Shown here: positions 20,966 to 29,357 of the stretch, one piece after another
How positions within the stretch are numbered: the first letter of the stretch is position 1
Layout of the letters: every line of letters begins with the position of its first letter
Source: Pseudodonghicola xiamenensis DSM 18339
Lineage (GTDB): Bacteria > Pseudomonadota > Alphaproteobacteria > Rhodobacterales > Rhodobacteraceae
Direction: 5' to 3'
DNA length: 64,000 nt
Assembly (NCBI RefSeq): GCF_000429365.1
Contig: NZ_AUBS01000003.1
Coordinates: forward strand, 1 to 64,000
Translations under genes and position numbers: made by a program
The notes under the pieces: generated by a model
Seen by the model: only the letters and a program-made list of their open reading frames with translations
What the model was told of the DNA's origin: nothing
Databases searched by the model: none

Positions 20966-22606
20966 TCAGGCTCCGGCCTCCTCGTTGCCAGCCACTGAGG
21001 CCGGTCCGCCTTCGGCATCTTCCGAGACCTCTTCTTCGGTCTCAAGTTCGGCCGGGTCGACCCACCCAAGCTGAATGCGCGCCGACATGACCATGTTCTG
21101 CGCTTCTTCCAGCGACATGTCGAAGGGCTCCAGAATACCTTCGTCCTTGATCCGTTCGCCGTTCGAAGTGGTCCAGCCACCGGCCAGCTCCCAGTCGGCG
21201 CAGGTGGCGAAGTCTTCCAGCGTCTTGATGCCGTCCTTGGCCAACGCCTCCACCATCTGGGGTGTCAGCCCCTCGAAATCAATGAGGCTGTCCTCGGCCC
21301 CCAGGCTGCGCGCGTTTTCAAGCGCGGCTTTTGCCTGCGCTTCCAGATAATCACGGGCCCGCGCCTGCAGCTCTTCCGCAGTATCCTCGTCCACGCCGTC
21401 GATCACCAGCAGTTCGTCGAGATCGACATAGGCGACCTCCTCAAGGCTGGTGAAGCCTTCCGAAACCAGAAGCTGTGCGAAGAATTCGTCCAGATCGAGC
21501 GTGTCGATGAACAGCTTGGTGCGTGCCTCGAATTCCTTCTGGCGGCGGGCGCTTTCTTCTTCCTCGGTCATGATGTCGATGTCCAGACCGGTCAACTGGC
21601 TGGCCAGACGCACGTTCTGACCGCGACGACCGATTGCCAGCGAAAGCTGTTCCTCGGGCACCACGACCTCGATCTTACCGGCTTCCTCGTCCAGCACAAC
21701 TTTCGACACTTCGGCCGGCTGCAGCGCGTTGACCAGGAAGGTCGGCATATCGTCCGACCACGGAATGATGTCGATCTTTTCGCCTTGCAGTTCGTTCACC
21801 ACGGCCTGCACGCGGCTGCCGCGCATCCCGACACAGGCACCGACCGGGTCGATCGAGTTGTCATAGGACACCACGGCGATCTTGGCGCGCGATCCCGGAT
21901 CACGGGCCACCGCCTTGATCTCGATGATACCGTCATAGATTTCCGGCACTTCCATCTTAAACAGCTCGGCCATGAATTCCGGCGCGGTGCGGCTGAGGAA
22001 GATCTGCGGGCCACGCGGTTCGCGACGCACATCCTTGATGTAGCAACGGATGCGGTCGTTCGGGCGATAGCTTTCGCGGCCGATCTTCTCGTTGCGGCGC
22101 AGGATCGCCTCGCCGGCACCCACGTCGACGATGACGTTGCCGTATTCCTCACGCTTGACGACACCGTTGATGATGCTGCCCTTGCGGTCCTTGAATTCCT
22201 CGTATTGGCGATCACGCTCGGCCTCGCGCACCTTCTGCAGGATCACCTGCTTGGCGCTTTGAGCAGCGATCCGGCCCATTTCAACCGGGGGAACCTCTTC
22301 GACGAATTGATCGCCCACCTGCGGATCGGCCATATATTGCTTGGCCTGCTTGACGGTCATTTCCGCCTGGTAATTCTCCAGGTCGTCATCCTCGACAACG
22401 GTCCGGACCCGAGTGAACGTGGCCTTGCCGGTCTTGCGGTCGATACTGACACGGATGTCCATCTCCGAGCCGTACCGGCTCTTGGCCGCACGCGCGAGCG
22501 ACTCCTCCATCGCCTCAATCACCAGCGACGGGTCGATCATCTTTTCGCGGGCAACCGCCTCGGCGGTTTGCAGCAGCTCAAGCTGGTTTGCGGAAGTGAT
22601 TGCCAT
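20966..22606 (-). CDS. nusA: Transcription termination/antitermination factor NusA
   Basis: RNA-polymerase-binding protein that enhances pausing and intrinsic termination and joins antitermination complexes. It is 546 residues. The N-terminal polymerase-binding domain is followed by S1 (KGSIINGVVKREEYGNVIVD), two KH domains (VGACVGMRGSRVQAVVNEL, LAIGRRGQNVRLASQL) and C-terminal helix-hairpin-helix repeats. ATG at 22606 with AGGAGG seven bases upstream. It shares one base with the rimP stop (TGATG), implying coupling. Confidence 0.98.
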   Translation of the reverse strand: MAITSANQLELLQTAEAVAREKMIDPSLVIEAMEESLARAAKSRYGSEMDIRVSIDRKTGKATFTRVRTVVEDDDLENYQAEMTVKQAKQYMADPQVGDQFVEEVPPVEMGRIAAQSAKQVILQKVREAERDRQYEEFKDRKGSIINGVVKREEYGNVIVDVGAGEAILRRNEKIGRESYRPNDRIRCYIKDVRREPRGPQIFLSRTAPEFMAELFKMEVPEIYDGIIEIKAVARDPGSRAKIAVVSYDNSIDPVGACVGMRGSRVQAVVNELQGEKIDIIPWSDDMPTFLVNALQPAEVSKVVLDEEAGKIEVVVPEEQLSLAIGRRGQNVRLASQLTGLDIDIMTEEEESARRQKEFEARTKLFIDTLDLDEFFAQLLVSEGFTSLEEVAYVDLDELLVIDGVDEDTAEELQARARDYLEAQAKAALENARSLGAEDSLIDFEGLTPQMVEALAKDGIKTLEDFATCADWELAGGWTTSNGERIKDEGILEPFDMSLEEAQNMVMSARIQLGWVDPAELETEEEVSEDAEGGPASVAGNEEAGA

Positions 22607-23196
22607 CACATGTCCTCCTGCGCGGACCCTTCGGTCTCGATTTCGTCAAACTTGTCTTCGTCAAGCTGCCCCGCAGCCTTGCGCTGGCGCAGCATTTCCT
22701 TGATCAGCTCATCGGTCAGCACCAGCTTGGCGTCGCTCAGCCAGTCGAAGTCGAGCCCGATGGTGACCTCCTCGCCATCCTGTTCGAGGTTGATCAGCAC
22801 CTCGTTGCCCTCGATCCCGGCCAGCACCCCCTTGAACCGGCGACGCCCGTCAATCAGCTCAGAGGTCTCAAGCTTGGCCTCATAGCCTTCGAACATGTCG
22901 AAATCCTTCAGCCGGGTCAGCGGCCGGTCGATGCCGGGGCTGGAAACCTCCAGCGTATAGGCATCAATAAGCGGGTCCTCGACATCGAGAACCGCGCTCA
23001 CGGCGTTCGAGATGGCGGCGCAATCGTCCACCTCGATCCCACCCTCGGGGCGGTCGGCCATGATCTGCAGAACGGTGCTCTTGCCGGACATCAGCCGGAT
23101 CCGCACCAGCTCGAACCCCAGATCCTCGATCACCGGGGTGATGATCTCGGCCAGGCGACGGTCGATGGCGGCCTTTGCTATCAGATCGTTGGTCAT
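22606..23196 (-). CDS. rimP: Ribosome maturation factor RimP
   Basis: Assists 30S subunit assembly. It is 196 residues, slightly long through a charged C-terminal tail. The conserved core includes [37 protein letters not shown] and the C-terminal SH3-like [13 protein letters not shown]. The ATG at 23196 gives [14 protein letters not shown] with GGA five bases upstream. The frame is open upstream but carries a terminator-like hairpin, so the longer reading is not real. First gene of the nusA-infB operon. Confidence 0.95.
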   Translation of the reverse strand: MTNDLIAKAAIDRRLAEIITPVIEDLGFELVRIRLMSGKSTVLQIMADRPEGGIEVDDCAAISNAVSAVLDVEDPLIDAYTLEVSSPGIDRPLTRLKDFDMFEGYEAKLETSELIDGRRRFKGVLAGIEGNEVLINLEQDGEEVTIGLDFDWLSDAKLVLTDELIKEMLRQRKAAGQLDEDKFDEIETEGSAQEDM

Positions 23197-23208
23197 ATCA
23201 TCCAAACA

Positions 23209-23232
23209 CAAAAAAACGGGCGCGCGGCCCGT
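23209..23232 (-). terminator. Terminator/attenuator immediately before rimP
   Basis: Minus-strand reading: ACGGGC, loop CGCGC, GCCCGT, then a run of T (seven in all counting the stem T). It ends 13 bases before the rimP ATG, leaving no room for a promoter after it. It may end the pip-SBP transcript or act as an attenuator. An upstream GGCGCG (complement of 23272-23277) could pair with CGCGCC of the stem as an antiterminator. Confidence 0.6.
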
Positions 23233-23349
23233 CAGAATTATCCGGTGGTGCCCCGAGCCCAGAGAGCCCGACGCGCCGCTGTTGAGGGGCATATACGCCC
23301 ATAGAGGCGAATCTTCAAGCCCCAAGTCCAGACGCAGGCAGCGGGTGGC

Positions 23350-24186
23350 TTAAGCGAGCCACCAGCGTTCGGCGATGCGGCCATCGTCCAGCGGCGCGCG
23401 CATGCCGATCTTGCGGGGAATACCGACCCCCCGGCGGGCCGCCAGCGCCATATCCTGGGCCGAGGGATGATAGAGGAAATCACCGCGCTCAAGCAACCCG
23501 TCGGGCGCCGGCAGCGCCGCGACATCGACAAAACCGTCGCGCAGGGCCTCGGCGCGCACGGCGGCATCCGGGATCACGATGATTTCAACGCTGTCGGCCC
23601 AGCCGGCCTGCCCTTGCTTGTAATGACCGTCCACCCGGGTGGCCCGGAAATGCCGCCCCTCCTGCGCCCGCTCGACGCGATAGGCGCCGGTGCCGACTGC
23701 CTCGGCCAGGGGCAGATCCAGCGCACCGGCCCGGGCCACGATCCGCTCTGCCGCGGCCAAGCGATAAGGCAGATCGGGATCGCCCTTGACCAGCTCGACC
23801 ACCAGGGTCCGGGGCCGCTCCGCCTCGATCCGGGTGACGCCCGGCACCTCCCAGGCGCGGAAGGAGGCAACGGCATCCTCGATACCCAGCGCACGGCCGT
23901 CGTGAAACGCAACGCCTTCGCGCAGTTCGAACCGCCAACGACGGGCATCGGAACTACCGGTCCAGCTTGCAGCCAGTTCAGGGCGCAGGGCACCGTCGGG
24001 GCCGATTTCGGTCAAGCCGTCGAACATGGCCCCGCGCGCCACCCGATCCAGCGACCCGTCGCGCGGCACCGCCAGGCGCAGATGCCCCCCGGGGCGCGGC
24101 GCCGCGGCCAGAGACACGCCGGAGGCCGCCAGCAACGCGGCAGCGGCACCCGAGGTGAAAAGCGCGCGGCGGTCGATCCGGGTCAT
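23350..24186 (-). CDS. Short SBP_bac_5-type extracellular solute-binding protein
   Basis: Related to peptide/nickel ABC transporter binding proteins but only 278 residues against about 500. A Tat-like signal (RIDRRALFTSGAAAALLAAS) precedes RPGGHLRLAVPRDGSLDRVA, the usual family N-terminus. WRFELREGVAFHDGRALGIE is also typical. The C-terminal lobe is mostly missing, so ligand closure is doubtful. No permease genes are adjacent. The start overlaps the pip stop by 4 bp (ATGA). Whether this is a conserved short form or a truncated gene cannot be told from one sequence. Confidence 0.78.
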   Translation of the reverse strand: MTRIDRRALFTSGAAAALLAASGVSLAAAPRPGGHLRLAVPRDGSLDRVARGAMFDGLTEIGPDGALRPELAASWTGSSDARRWRFELREGVAFHDGRALGIEDAVASFRAWEVPGVTRIEAERPRTLVVELVKGDPDLPYRLAAAERIVARAGALDLPLAEAVGTGAYRVERAQEGRHFRATRVDGHYKQGQAGWADSVEIIVIPDAAVRAEALRDGFVDVAALPAPDGLLERGDFLYHPSAQDMALAARRGVGIPRKIGMRAPLDDGRIAERWWLA

Positions 24187-25160
24187 CGCAGATCCTCGGC
24201 GATGCGGTCCATCGCGCGCACCAGCTCGGCACTGATCCCGGGTTCGGACAGCGCATGGCCGGCGTGGCGCACCATGGTCAGATCGCACGCCGGCCAAAGC
24301 TCGCTCACCCGCCAGGCGGCGGTGGGCGGACAGATCATGTCATAGCGGCCCTGGACGATCACACCCGGGATATGGGAAATCCGCCCCATGTTGGCCAGGA
24401 TCTGGCCGTCGAATTCAAGGAACCCGCCGTTGACGAAATAGTGATTCTCAAGCCGAGCAAAGGCGCGGGCGTAATCCCCCGGCGTCTCGCCGGGATGGCC
24501 GTGCGAATGGATCGAGGCCAGCGCGTTTTCCCAAGACGCCCAAGCGCGGGCATAGGTGATCTCTTCCGAGATATTTCCGGAAAACAACCGCTTGTGATAA
24601 GCCGCGATCATATCGCCACGCTCTTCGTCCGGGATCAGCGCGACGAAACGCGCCCAGACCTCGGGCCAGAACTTGCCGGCACCACCGCCATAGAACCAAT
24701 CCAGCTCTGCCTGGGTCATCAAGAAGACGCCGCGCAGGATCAGATGAGTAACCCGGCCGGGGTGGGTCTGGGCGTAGATCAACGACAGGGTGGCGCCCCA
24801 ACTTCCACCGAAGACGGCCCAGGCCTCGATCCCCAGCAGGGTCCGGATGCGTTCGATATCGGCGACCAGATGCCAGGTGGTGTTGTCCTTGACCGAGGCA
24901 TGTGGCCGCGACCGGCCGCAACCGCGCTGGTCGAACATGATCACCCGATACATCTTCGGATCGAAATAGCGCCGCATCGCCGGGCTGCAGCCGCCGCCGG
25001 GGCCGCCGTGCAGCACCACCACTGGGATGCCATCTGGATTGCCGCTCTGCTCCATATAGACCGTATGGCCCTGGCCCACGTCGAGCATGCGCTGATCGAA
25101 CGCATCGACCGGCGGGTAGAGATACTGCACTGCGCGCTTTTGATCCGGGAATTTGTCCAT
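24183..25160 (-). CDS. pip: Proline iminopeptidase
   Basis: Alpha/beta-hydrolase (peptidase S33) that releases N-terminal proline from peptides; cytoplasmic, no signal. It is 325 residues, standard length. The oxyanion motif HGGPGGGCSP is at residues 51-60 and the nucleophile Ser120 is in GGSWGATLSL. The ATG at 25160 (MDKFPDQKRAVQYLYPP) is preferred because the upstream in-frame sequence has no similarity. It is divergent from ubiG and coupled to the short solute-binding protein gene; together they hint at peptide salvage, which is inference. Confidence 0.95.
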   Translation of the reverse strand: MDKFPDQKRAVQYLYPPVDAFDQRMLDVGQGHTVYMEQSGNPDGIPVVVLHGGPGGGCSPAMRRYFDPKMYRVIMFDQRGCGRSRPHASVKDNTTWHLVADIERIRTLLGIEAWAVFGGSWGATLSLIYAQTHPGRVTHLILRGVFLMTQAELDWFYGGGAGKFWPEVWARFVALIPDEERGDMIAAYHKRLFSGNISEEITYARAWASWENALASIHSHGHPGETPGDYARAFARLENHYFVNGGFLEFDGQILANMGRISHIPGVIVQGRYDMICPPTAAWRVSELWPACDLTMVRHAGHALSEPGISAELVRAMDRIAEDLR

Positions 25161-25199
25161 TACTGACCTATATACCTTCAACGGATAAAAGAGCGAACG

Positions 25200-25955
25200 G
25201 TGAACGGAATGCAAGCGTCTGAATCCACGGTCGACCCTTCGGAAATCGCCAAATTCGAGGCGATGGCGGCGGAATGGTGGGATCCGTCCGGCAAATTCAA
25301 GCCGCTGCACATGCTGAATCCCTGCCGGCTGGACTATATCACCGGCCAGATCGCCGGCCAATTCGACCGCGACCTGACTGTCCCCGCCCCCTTTGCCGGC
25401 TTGCGCCTTCTGGATATCGGCTGCGGCGGCGGGCTGCTGTCGGAACCGATGGCGCGCCTAGGGGCCGAGGTGATCGGTGCCGACGCCGCCGAGAAGAACC
25501 TGCCAGTGGCCCGAATTCACGCCGAACAATCAGGGCTTGAGATCGACTATCGCCACACCACGGCCGAGGCGCTGGCGGCCGCCGGCGAACAATTCGACGT
25601 GGTGCTGAACATGGAGGTGGTCGAACATGTGGCCGATCCGCTGTCCTATCTCACCGCCTGCCGCGACCTGCTGAAGCCGGGCGGGCTGCACATCTGTTCG
25701 ACCATCAACCGCAATCCGAAATCCTATGCAATGACCATCATCGGCGCCGAAGTGATCATGCGCTGGCTGCCCAGGGGCACGCATGAATGGTCAAAATTCA
25801 TCACGCCGGACGAGCTGATTGCGCTCTTGCAGCAATCCGGGGTGGAGCCGGTCGACCGCAAGGGCTTCGTGTTCAATCCACTGAGCTGGAGCTGGTCGAT
25901 CTCGGCCCGCGACCTCAGCGTGAACTATGTGACCGCTAGTGTGAAACGCGGGTAA
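25200..25955 (+). CDS. ubiG: Ubiquinone biosynthesis O-methyltransferase
   Basis: SAM-dependent methyltransferase acting at two O-methylation steps of ubiquinone synthesis. 251 residues from the GTG at 25200; the ATG at 25209 ([20 protein letters not shown]) is an equally good start and fits relatives slightly better. The motif I glycine loop is [16 protein letters not shown], with [17 protein letters not shown] and [18 protein letters not shown] after it. The [18 protein letters not shown] segment is UbiG-specific. Divergent from pip with 39 bp between starts. Confidence 0.95.
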   Translation: MNGMQASESTVDPSEIAKFEAMAAEWWDPSGKFKPLHMLNPCRLDYITGQIAGQFDRDLTVPAPFAGLRLLDIGCGGGLLSEPMARLGAEVIGADAAEKNLPVARIHAEQSGLEIDYRHTTAEALAAAGEQFDVVLNMEVVEHVADPLSYLTACRDLLKPGGLHICSTINRNPKSYAMTIIGAEVIMRWLPRGTHEWSKFITPDELIALLQQSGVEPVDRKGFVFNPLSWSWSISARDLSVNYVTASVKRG

Positions 25956-26128
25956 GGCATTGTTTTCAGGGCAACTGGGCGCGAAGGGCCGCGCCCGGCC
26001 CTGGGTGGGTGCGCTCGCCGATCTGAGCGGAGCGAAACAGCCCCATCTTGCTTTTCATCGGTTCGGCGCAAGACGCTGAGATGGCGCCCTCCCAGGGGGC
26101 GGGCAAACCCTTGATCCAAGAGACGCCC

Positions 26129-26575
26129 CTAGCCTTCCTTCTCCAACCGCCCGCGCAGATCGCGTAGCACCGGCAACGCCGATCGCACCTTGTCGACGCC
26201 CAATTCCCCCACCATCTGGCTGATCATCGGCGCAATCGCGGAAATCGCCTGATCCCGGGCCCGCCGGCCGGCCGGGCTGATTGCCACCATTTTGCGCCGG
26301 GCATCATCCCAGTCCGGACGGATATGGACGTAACCCGCCCATTCCAGCTTGCTCAGGGTATTGGTGATCGCCCCGCGCGTCACATGGAAGGTATCCGCCA
26401 ACTGTGCCGGAGTGCGTTCGTCCTGCACGAAAGCCAGATGATTGAGGACGGAGAAATGCGAAATCTCCATCCCCTTCGGCAACACCCGGCCAAGGCGGTT
26501 GCGCAGCAGCTGATCAGCGATCAGCAGCTCACTGAACAGGGCCACGGCCAGGGGCGTGTTGGGATCTTCACTCAT
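26129..26575 (-). CDS. MarR-family transcriptional regulator
   Basis: 148 residues, standard MarR size. The winged helix-turn-helix lies at about 38-100: LNHLAFVQDERTPAQLAD, HVTRGAITNTLSKLEWAGYV (recognition helix) and the wing DDARRKMVAISPAGR. No ligand can be inferred. It sits at the end of a comF-grxC-nitrilase run on the same strand, 27 bp beyond the nitrilase stop, so it may respond to thiol or nitrogen state. The 173 bp between it and ubiG show nothing clear beyond a GCGCCC/GGGGGC hairpin near 26080. Confidence 0.9.
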   Translation of the reverse strand: MSEDPNTPLAVALFSELLIADQLLRNRLGRVLPKGMEISHFSVLNHLAFVQDERTPAQLADTFHVTRGAITNTLSKLEWAGYVHIRPDWDDARRKMVAISPAGRRARDQAISAIAPMISQMVGELGVDKVRSALPVLRDLRGRLEKEG

Positions 26576-26602
26576 GCGCGCTCGCTGGGCAACAGGGCCG
26601 AA

Positions 26603-27433
26603 TCACGGCCCGTCGAAGGCCCGGATATGGGACAGGGACGGCACCTTGCGGCGTGCTTCCTCGACCTGATCCAGCTCGATGTCGAAGACATGCAGCCCCA
26701 CCTCGGTCCCGCCATCGACCAGCACCTCGCCCCAGGGGGAAATCGCCATGCTGTGCCCATAGGTGGCACGCGGCTTGCCCGCGGTCGCCGGATGCATCCC
26801 GGTCTGGCCCGGGGCGAGCACGAAACAACCGGTCTCGATCGCCCTGGCCCGCAACAGCGCTTCCCAATGCGCGGCACCGGTGACCGGGGAAAAGGCCGCC
26901 GGAATCGTCAGCACCCTGGCCCCAGCCAGCGCCAGTTTCTGATAGAGATGCGGAAAGCGGATGTCATAGCAGATCGTCATCCCCACCGGCGCGAAATCGG
27001 TCTGCGCCAGCACGGCGCGATCACCGGGCCGATAGGCGGCTGATTCGCGATAGGTCTCCTCAGGCGTAACCTGCACGTCGAACATGTGGATCTTGTCATA
27101 ACGCGCCCGGATGCCGCCATCGGGCCCGATCAGGAACGACCGGTTGGCGAACCGCCCGTCGGCATCCCCGGTCTTGAGCCCGAGCGATCCGATCAGCAGC
27201 CAGATGCCCAGCTCCTCCGCCTGCTGACGCAGGGCAGGCAGGGTTTCATCCTCTTCCTCGGTCCGCAGCATGCTACGCTGATGATCCCGGTTCGGCGAAA
27301 AGCAATTCGTTACCTCAGGCGTCAGGGCGAATTTCACCCCCTCCGCCGCGGCCTCGGCCAGCATCCACTGAACCTGGCGCAGATTGTCCGCCGGATCATC
27401 CCCGGAACAGAGCTGCAGCAGCGCCGTCTTCAT
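26603..27433 (-). CDS. Carbon-nitrogen hydrolase, deaminated-glutathione amidase (Nit) type
   Basis: 276 residues with the complete nitrilase triad: Glu40 (LTPEVTN), Lys114 (RYDKIHMFDV) and Cys155 (ICYDIRFPHLY). The sequence is closest to Nit1/YbeM amidases, which repair deaminated glutathione, rather than true nitrilases. The position next to glutaredoxin (4-bp ATGA overlap with grxC) supports a glutathione link. Cytoplasmic, no signal peptide. Substrate remains an inference. Confidence 0.88.
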   Translation of the reverse strand: MKTALLQLCSGDDPADNLRQVQWMLAEAAAEGVKFALTPEVTNCFSPNRDHQRSMLRTEEEDETLPALRQQAEELGIWLLIGSLGLKTGDADGRFANRSFLIGPDGGIRARYDKIHMFDVQVTPEETYRESAAYRPGDRAVLAQTDFAPVGMTICYDIRFPHLYQKLALAGARVLTIPAAFSPVTGAAHWEALLRARAIETGCFVLAPGQTGMHPATAGKPRATYGHSMAISPWGEVLVDGGTEVGLHVFDIELDQVEEARRKVPSLSHIRAFDGP

Positions 27434-27690
27434 TGGTCCGCCAACAGCGGGTCGAGTTTGCCGTCCTGCTCCAGTTCATAAAGATCATCGCAGCCGCCCA
27501 CATGGGTATCGCCGATAAAGATTTGCGGCACAGTCCGGCGCCCGTTGGCCCGCTGGATCATCTCCGGCTTGCGATCGGGATGGGCGAAGATGTCAACTTC
27601 GGAATATTCGACGCCCTTCTGGTTCAGCAGCCGCTTGGCCGCGTGACAATAGCCGCAGATCGGCGAGGTATAGATTTCGACGGGTTTCAT
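27430..27690 (-). CDS. grxC: Glutaredoxin 3
   Basis: Glutathione-dependent thiol-disulfide oxidoreductase. It is 86 residues. The active site CGYC is at Cys12-Cys15 (IYTSPICGYCHAAKRLL), followed by the cis-Pro region RRTVPQIFIG and GGCDDLYELE, all typical of GrxC. The ATG at 27690 has AGAGGG upstream. Lies between comF (37 bp) and the nitrilase-family gene (overlapping), so probably one transcript. Confidence 0.96.
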   Translation of the reverse strand: MKPVEIYTSPICGYCHAAKRLLNQKGVEYSEVDIFAHPDRKPEMIQRANGRRTVPQIFIGDTHVGGCDDLYELEQDGKLDPLLADQ

Positions 27691-27727
27691 ATGCGTGCCC
27701 TCTGGATGCCCTCCCTTTCTCGGGGAT

Positions 27728-28486
27728 TTAGTCATCCAATGCAACGCGTGCCAGTGTCACCACATCGACAACGGCGGCACCGGCCTCGCGACAGGCTATC
27801 GCACAGGCCGAAAGCGTCGCACCCGAGGTCATCACGTCATCGACCAGCAGCACCGCCCGCCCGGCGATCCGCCGGGCGCGGCCCGGATGCACCCGAATGG
27901 CGCTGGCCAATGCGGCAAAACGTTCCTCCGCCGACGCCTCCTCGAGCTTTCTGGTACGGCGATGCCGATGCAGCAGATCGGGGCAATGCTCCAATCCCGT
28001 CTGCGCCGCCAGACCCCGCGCCAACAGTGCCGCCTGATTATACCGCCGCCGCAACAGCCGGGTCCAATGCAGTGGCACCGGGACGATCAACGCCCCCTCG
28101 CGCAGGATTGGCCGGACAGCCCGGGCCATCCAGCGGGCGGCTGGACCTACAACATCTTGGCGATCTCCATGTTTCAAACCCAATATAAGAGATCGCGACT
28201 GATCAGAGTATAACAGCGCCGCCCGACCGTTCTGCCAGGGGCGAGGGTGATCCAGACAATGGTCGCAGTCGATCCGATGCCCGTCAGGCGCCCCCATCAA
28301 CGGGATGCCGCAGCTTTCGCAGACCGTGCCGCCGATAAACGGCGTGTCACGCCAACAGGCACTGCACAGGCCGAAATCGCTGTCGACCAGGGTGCCGCAG
28401 CCCAGACAGCGCGGCGGATAAATCAACGAAACTGCCGTTTGAAACACCGGGCGCAAAGGCTTAATTACCGCACATGACAGCCGCAT
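27728..28486 (-). CDS. ComF-family phosphoribosyltransferase-like protein
   Basis: 252 residues. The N-terminus has paired cysteines forming a zinc-finger-like part (PPRCLGCGTLVD, LCSACWRD, CESCGIPL, CDHCLDH). The C-terminus has the PRPP loop RAVLLVDDVMTSGATLSAC. ComF proteins take part in DNA uptake in naturally competent bacteria; in alphaproteobacteria the role is not settled and it may be linked to gene-transfer-agent uptake. The coding start overlaps the divergent methyltransferase start by 13 bp. Confidence 0.9.
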   Translation of the reverse strand: MRLSCAVIKPLRPVFQTAVSLIYPPRCLGCGTLVDSDFGLCSACWRDTPFIGGTVCESCGIPLMGAPDGHRIDCDHCLDHPRPWQNGRAALLYSDQSRSLILGLKHGDRQDVVGPAARWMARAVRPILREGALIVPVPLHWTRLLRRRYNQAALLARGLAAQTGLEHCPDLLHRHRRTRKLEEASAEERFAALASAIRVHPGRARRIAGRAVLLVDDVMTSGATLSACAIACREAGAAVVDVVTLARVALDD

Positions 28487-29298
28487 CCGCTCCCCCCCTG
28501 TTCGATCGCGCCGCCCTGACGGCCCGCCGGGCCCGCGCCAATGACGACAGCCTGTTCCTGCACCGTGCCGCGGTGGAGGAGGTTCAGGATCGCCTTTCTA
28601 TGGTTAAGAGAGTCTTTACCGCTCCGGTTATCGTCACGCCCTTCGCTGAAATCTGGCGCGAGGCCTTCCCCCAAGCGCGGATTATCAGCGATGACGACAC
28701 GTTGGATCTGGAGCCCGGCCAGCACGATCTGGCGATTCATGCCATGTGCCTGCATGTCGCCAACGATCCGGTCGGACAGATCATCCAATGCCGCAGGGCA
28801 TTGAAACCCGACGGGTTCCTGCTGGTGCTGATGCTGGGCGGCGAAACACTGAGCGAGCTGCGCGCCGTTCTGGGCCAGGCCGAAAGCGAAGTGACCGGCG
28901 GCCTGTCGCCCCGGGTTGCCCCGATGGGCGAAATCCGGGATCTGGGCGCGCTTCTGCAACGCGCTGGCCTGGCGTTGCCGGTGGCCGACAGCCTGACGCT
29001 GACCGCGGAATATCGCGACCTTGCGCACCTGATGCATGATCTGCGCGGCATGGCGGAAACCAATGTCATGACGGCCCGCCTGCATCACCCGACCCGGCGC
29101 GCTGTTTTCGACCGTGCCAACCAGCTTTATGCAGACCATTTCACCGCCGGCTCGGGCCGGTTGCGTGCCAGCTTTGAAATGGTCTGCCTCACCGGCTGGG
29201 CACCGGACGAAAGCCAACCAAAGCCGCTGCGCCCGGGATCGGCAAAGGCCCGGCTGGCCGATGCGCTGCAGGCGATGGAATTCAAGCTGCCGGATTGA
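28474..29298 (+). CDS. SAM-dependent methyltransferase, NDUFAF5/BioC-like
   Basis: 274 residues. The N-terminus PPLFDRAALTARRARAND is characteristic of bacterial relatives of mitochondrial NDUFAF5, a complex I assembly factor that hydroxylates a subunit arginine. The methyltransferase core is visible in HDLAIHAMCLHVANDPVGQI and LKPDGFLLVLMLGGETLSEL, but the glycine-rich motif I is weak. It begins inside the comF start region on the opposite strand. hemH follows 59 bp downstream. Function inferred from family only. Confidence 0.8.
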   Translation: MTAASAPPLFDRAALTARRARANDDSLFLHRAAVEEVQDRLSMVKRVFTAPVIVTPFAEIWREAFPQARIISDDDTLDLEPGQHDLAIHAMCLHVANDPVGQIIQCRRALKPDGFLLVLMLGGETLSELRAVLGQAESEVTGGLSPRVAPMGEIRDLGALLQRAGLALPVADSLTLTAEYRDLAHLMHDLRGMAETNVMTARLHHPTRRAVFDRANQLYADHFTAGSGRLRASFEMVCLTGWAPDESQPKPLRPGSAKARLADALQAMEFKLPD

Positions 29299-29357
29299 CC
29301 CGACCGGCCCCACACCTATTTGCCAGACAGTCCCATAGCGAGCAGGAAGACCGAGCC

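Noticed and set aside
23241-23300. A tRNA gene in the rimP leader, as in the E. coli metY-rimP order
   Set aside because: The stem-like repeats do not form a cloverleaf and there is no T-loop GGTTCRA sequence.
25956-26128. A small gene between ubiG and marR
   Set aside because: The minus-strand frame there has no ribosome site or recognisable content and overlaps the ubiG end.
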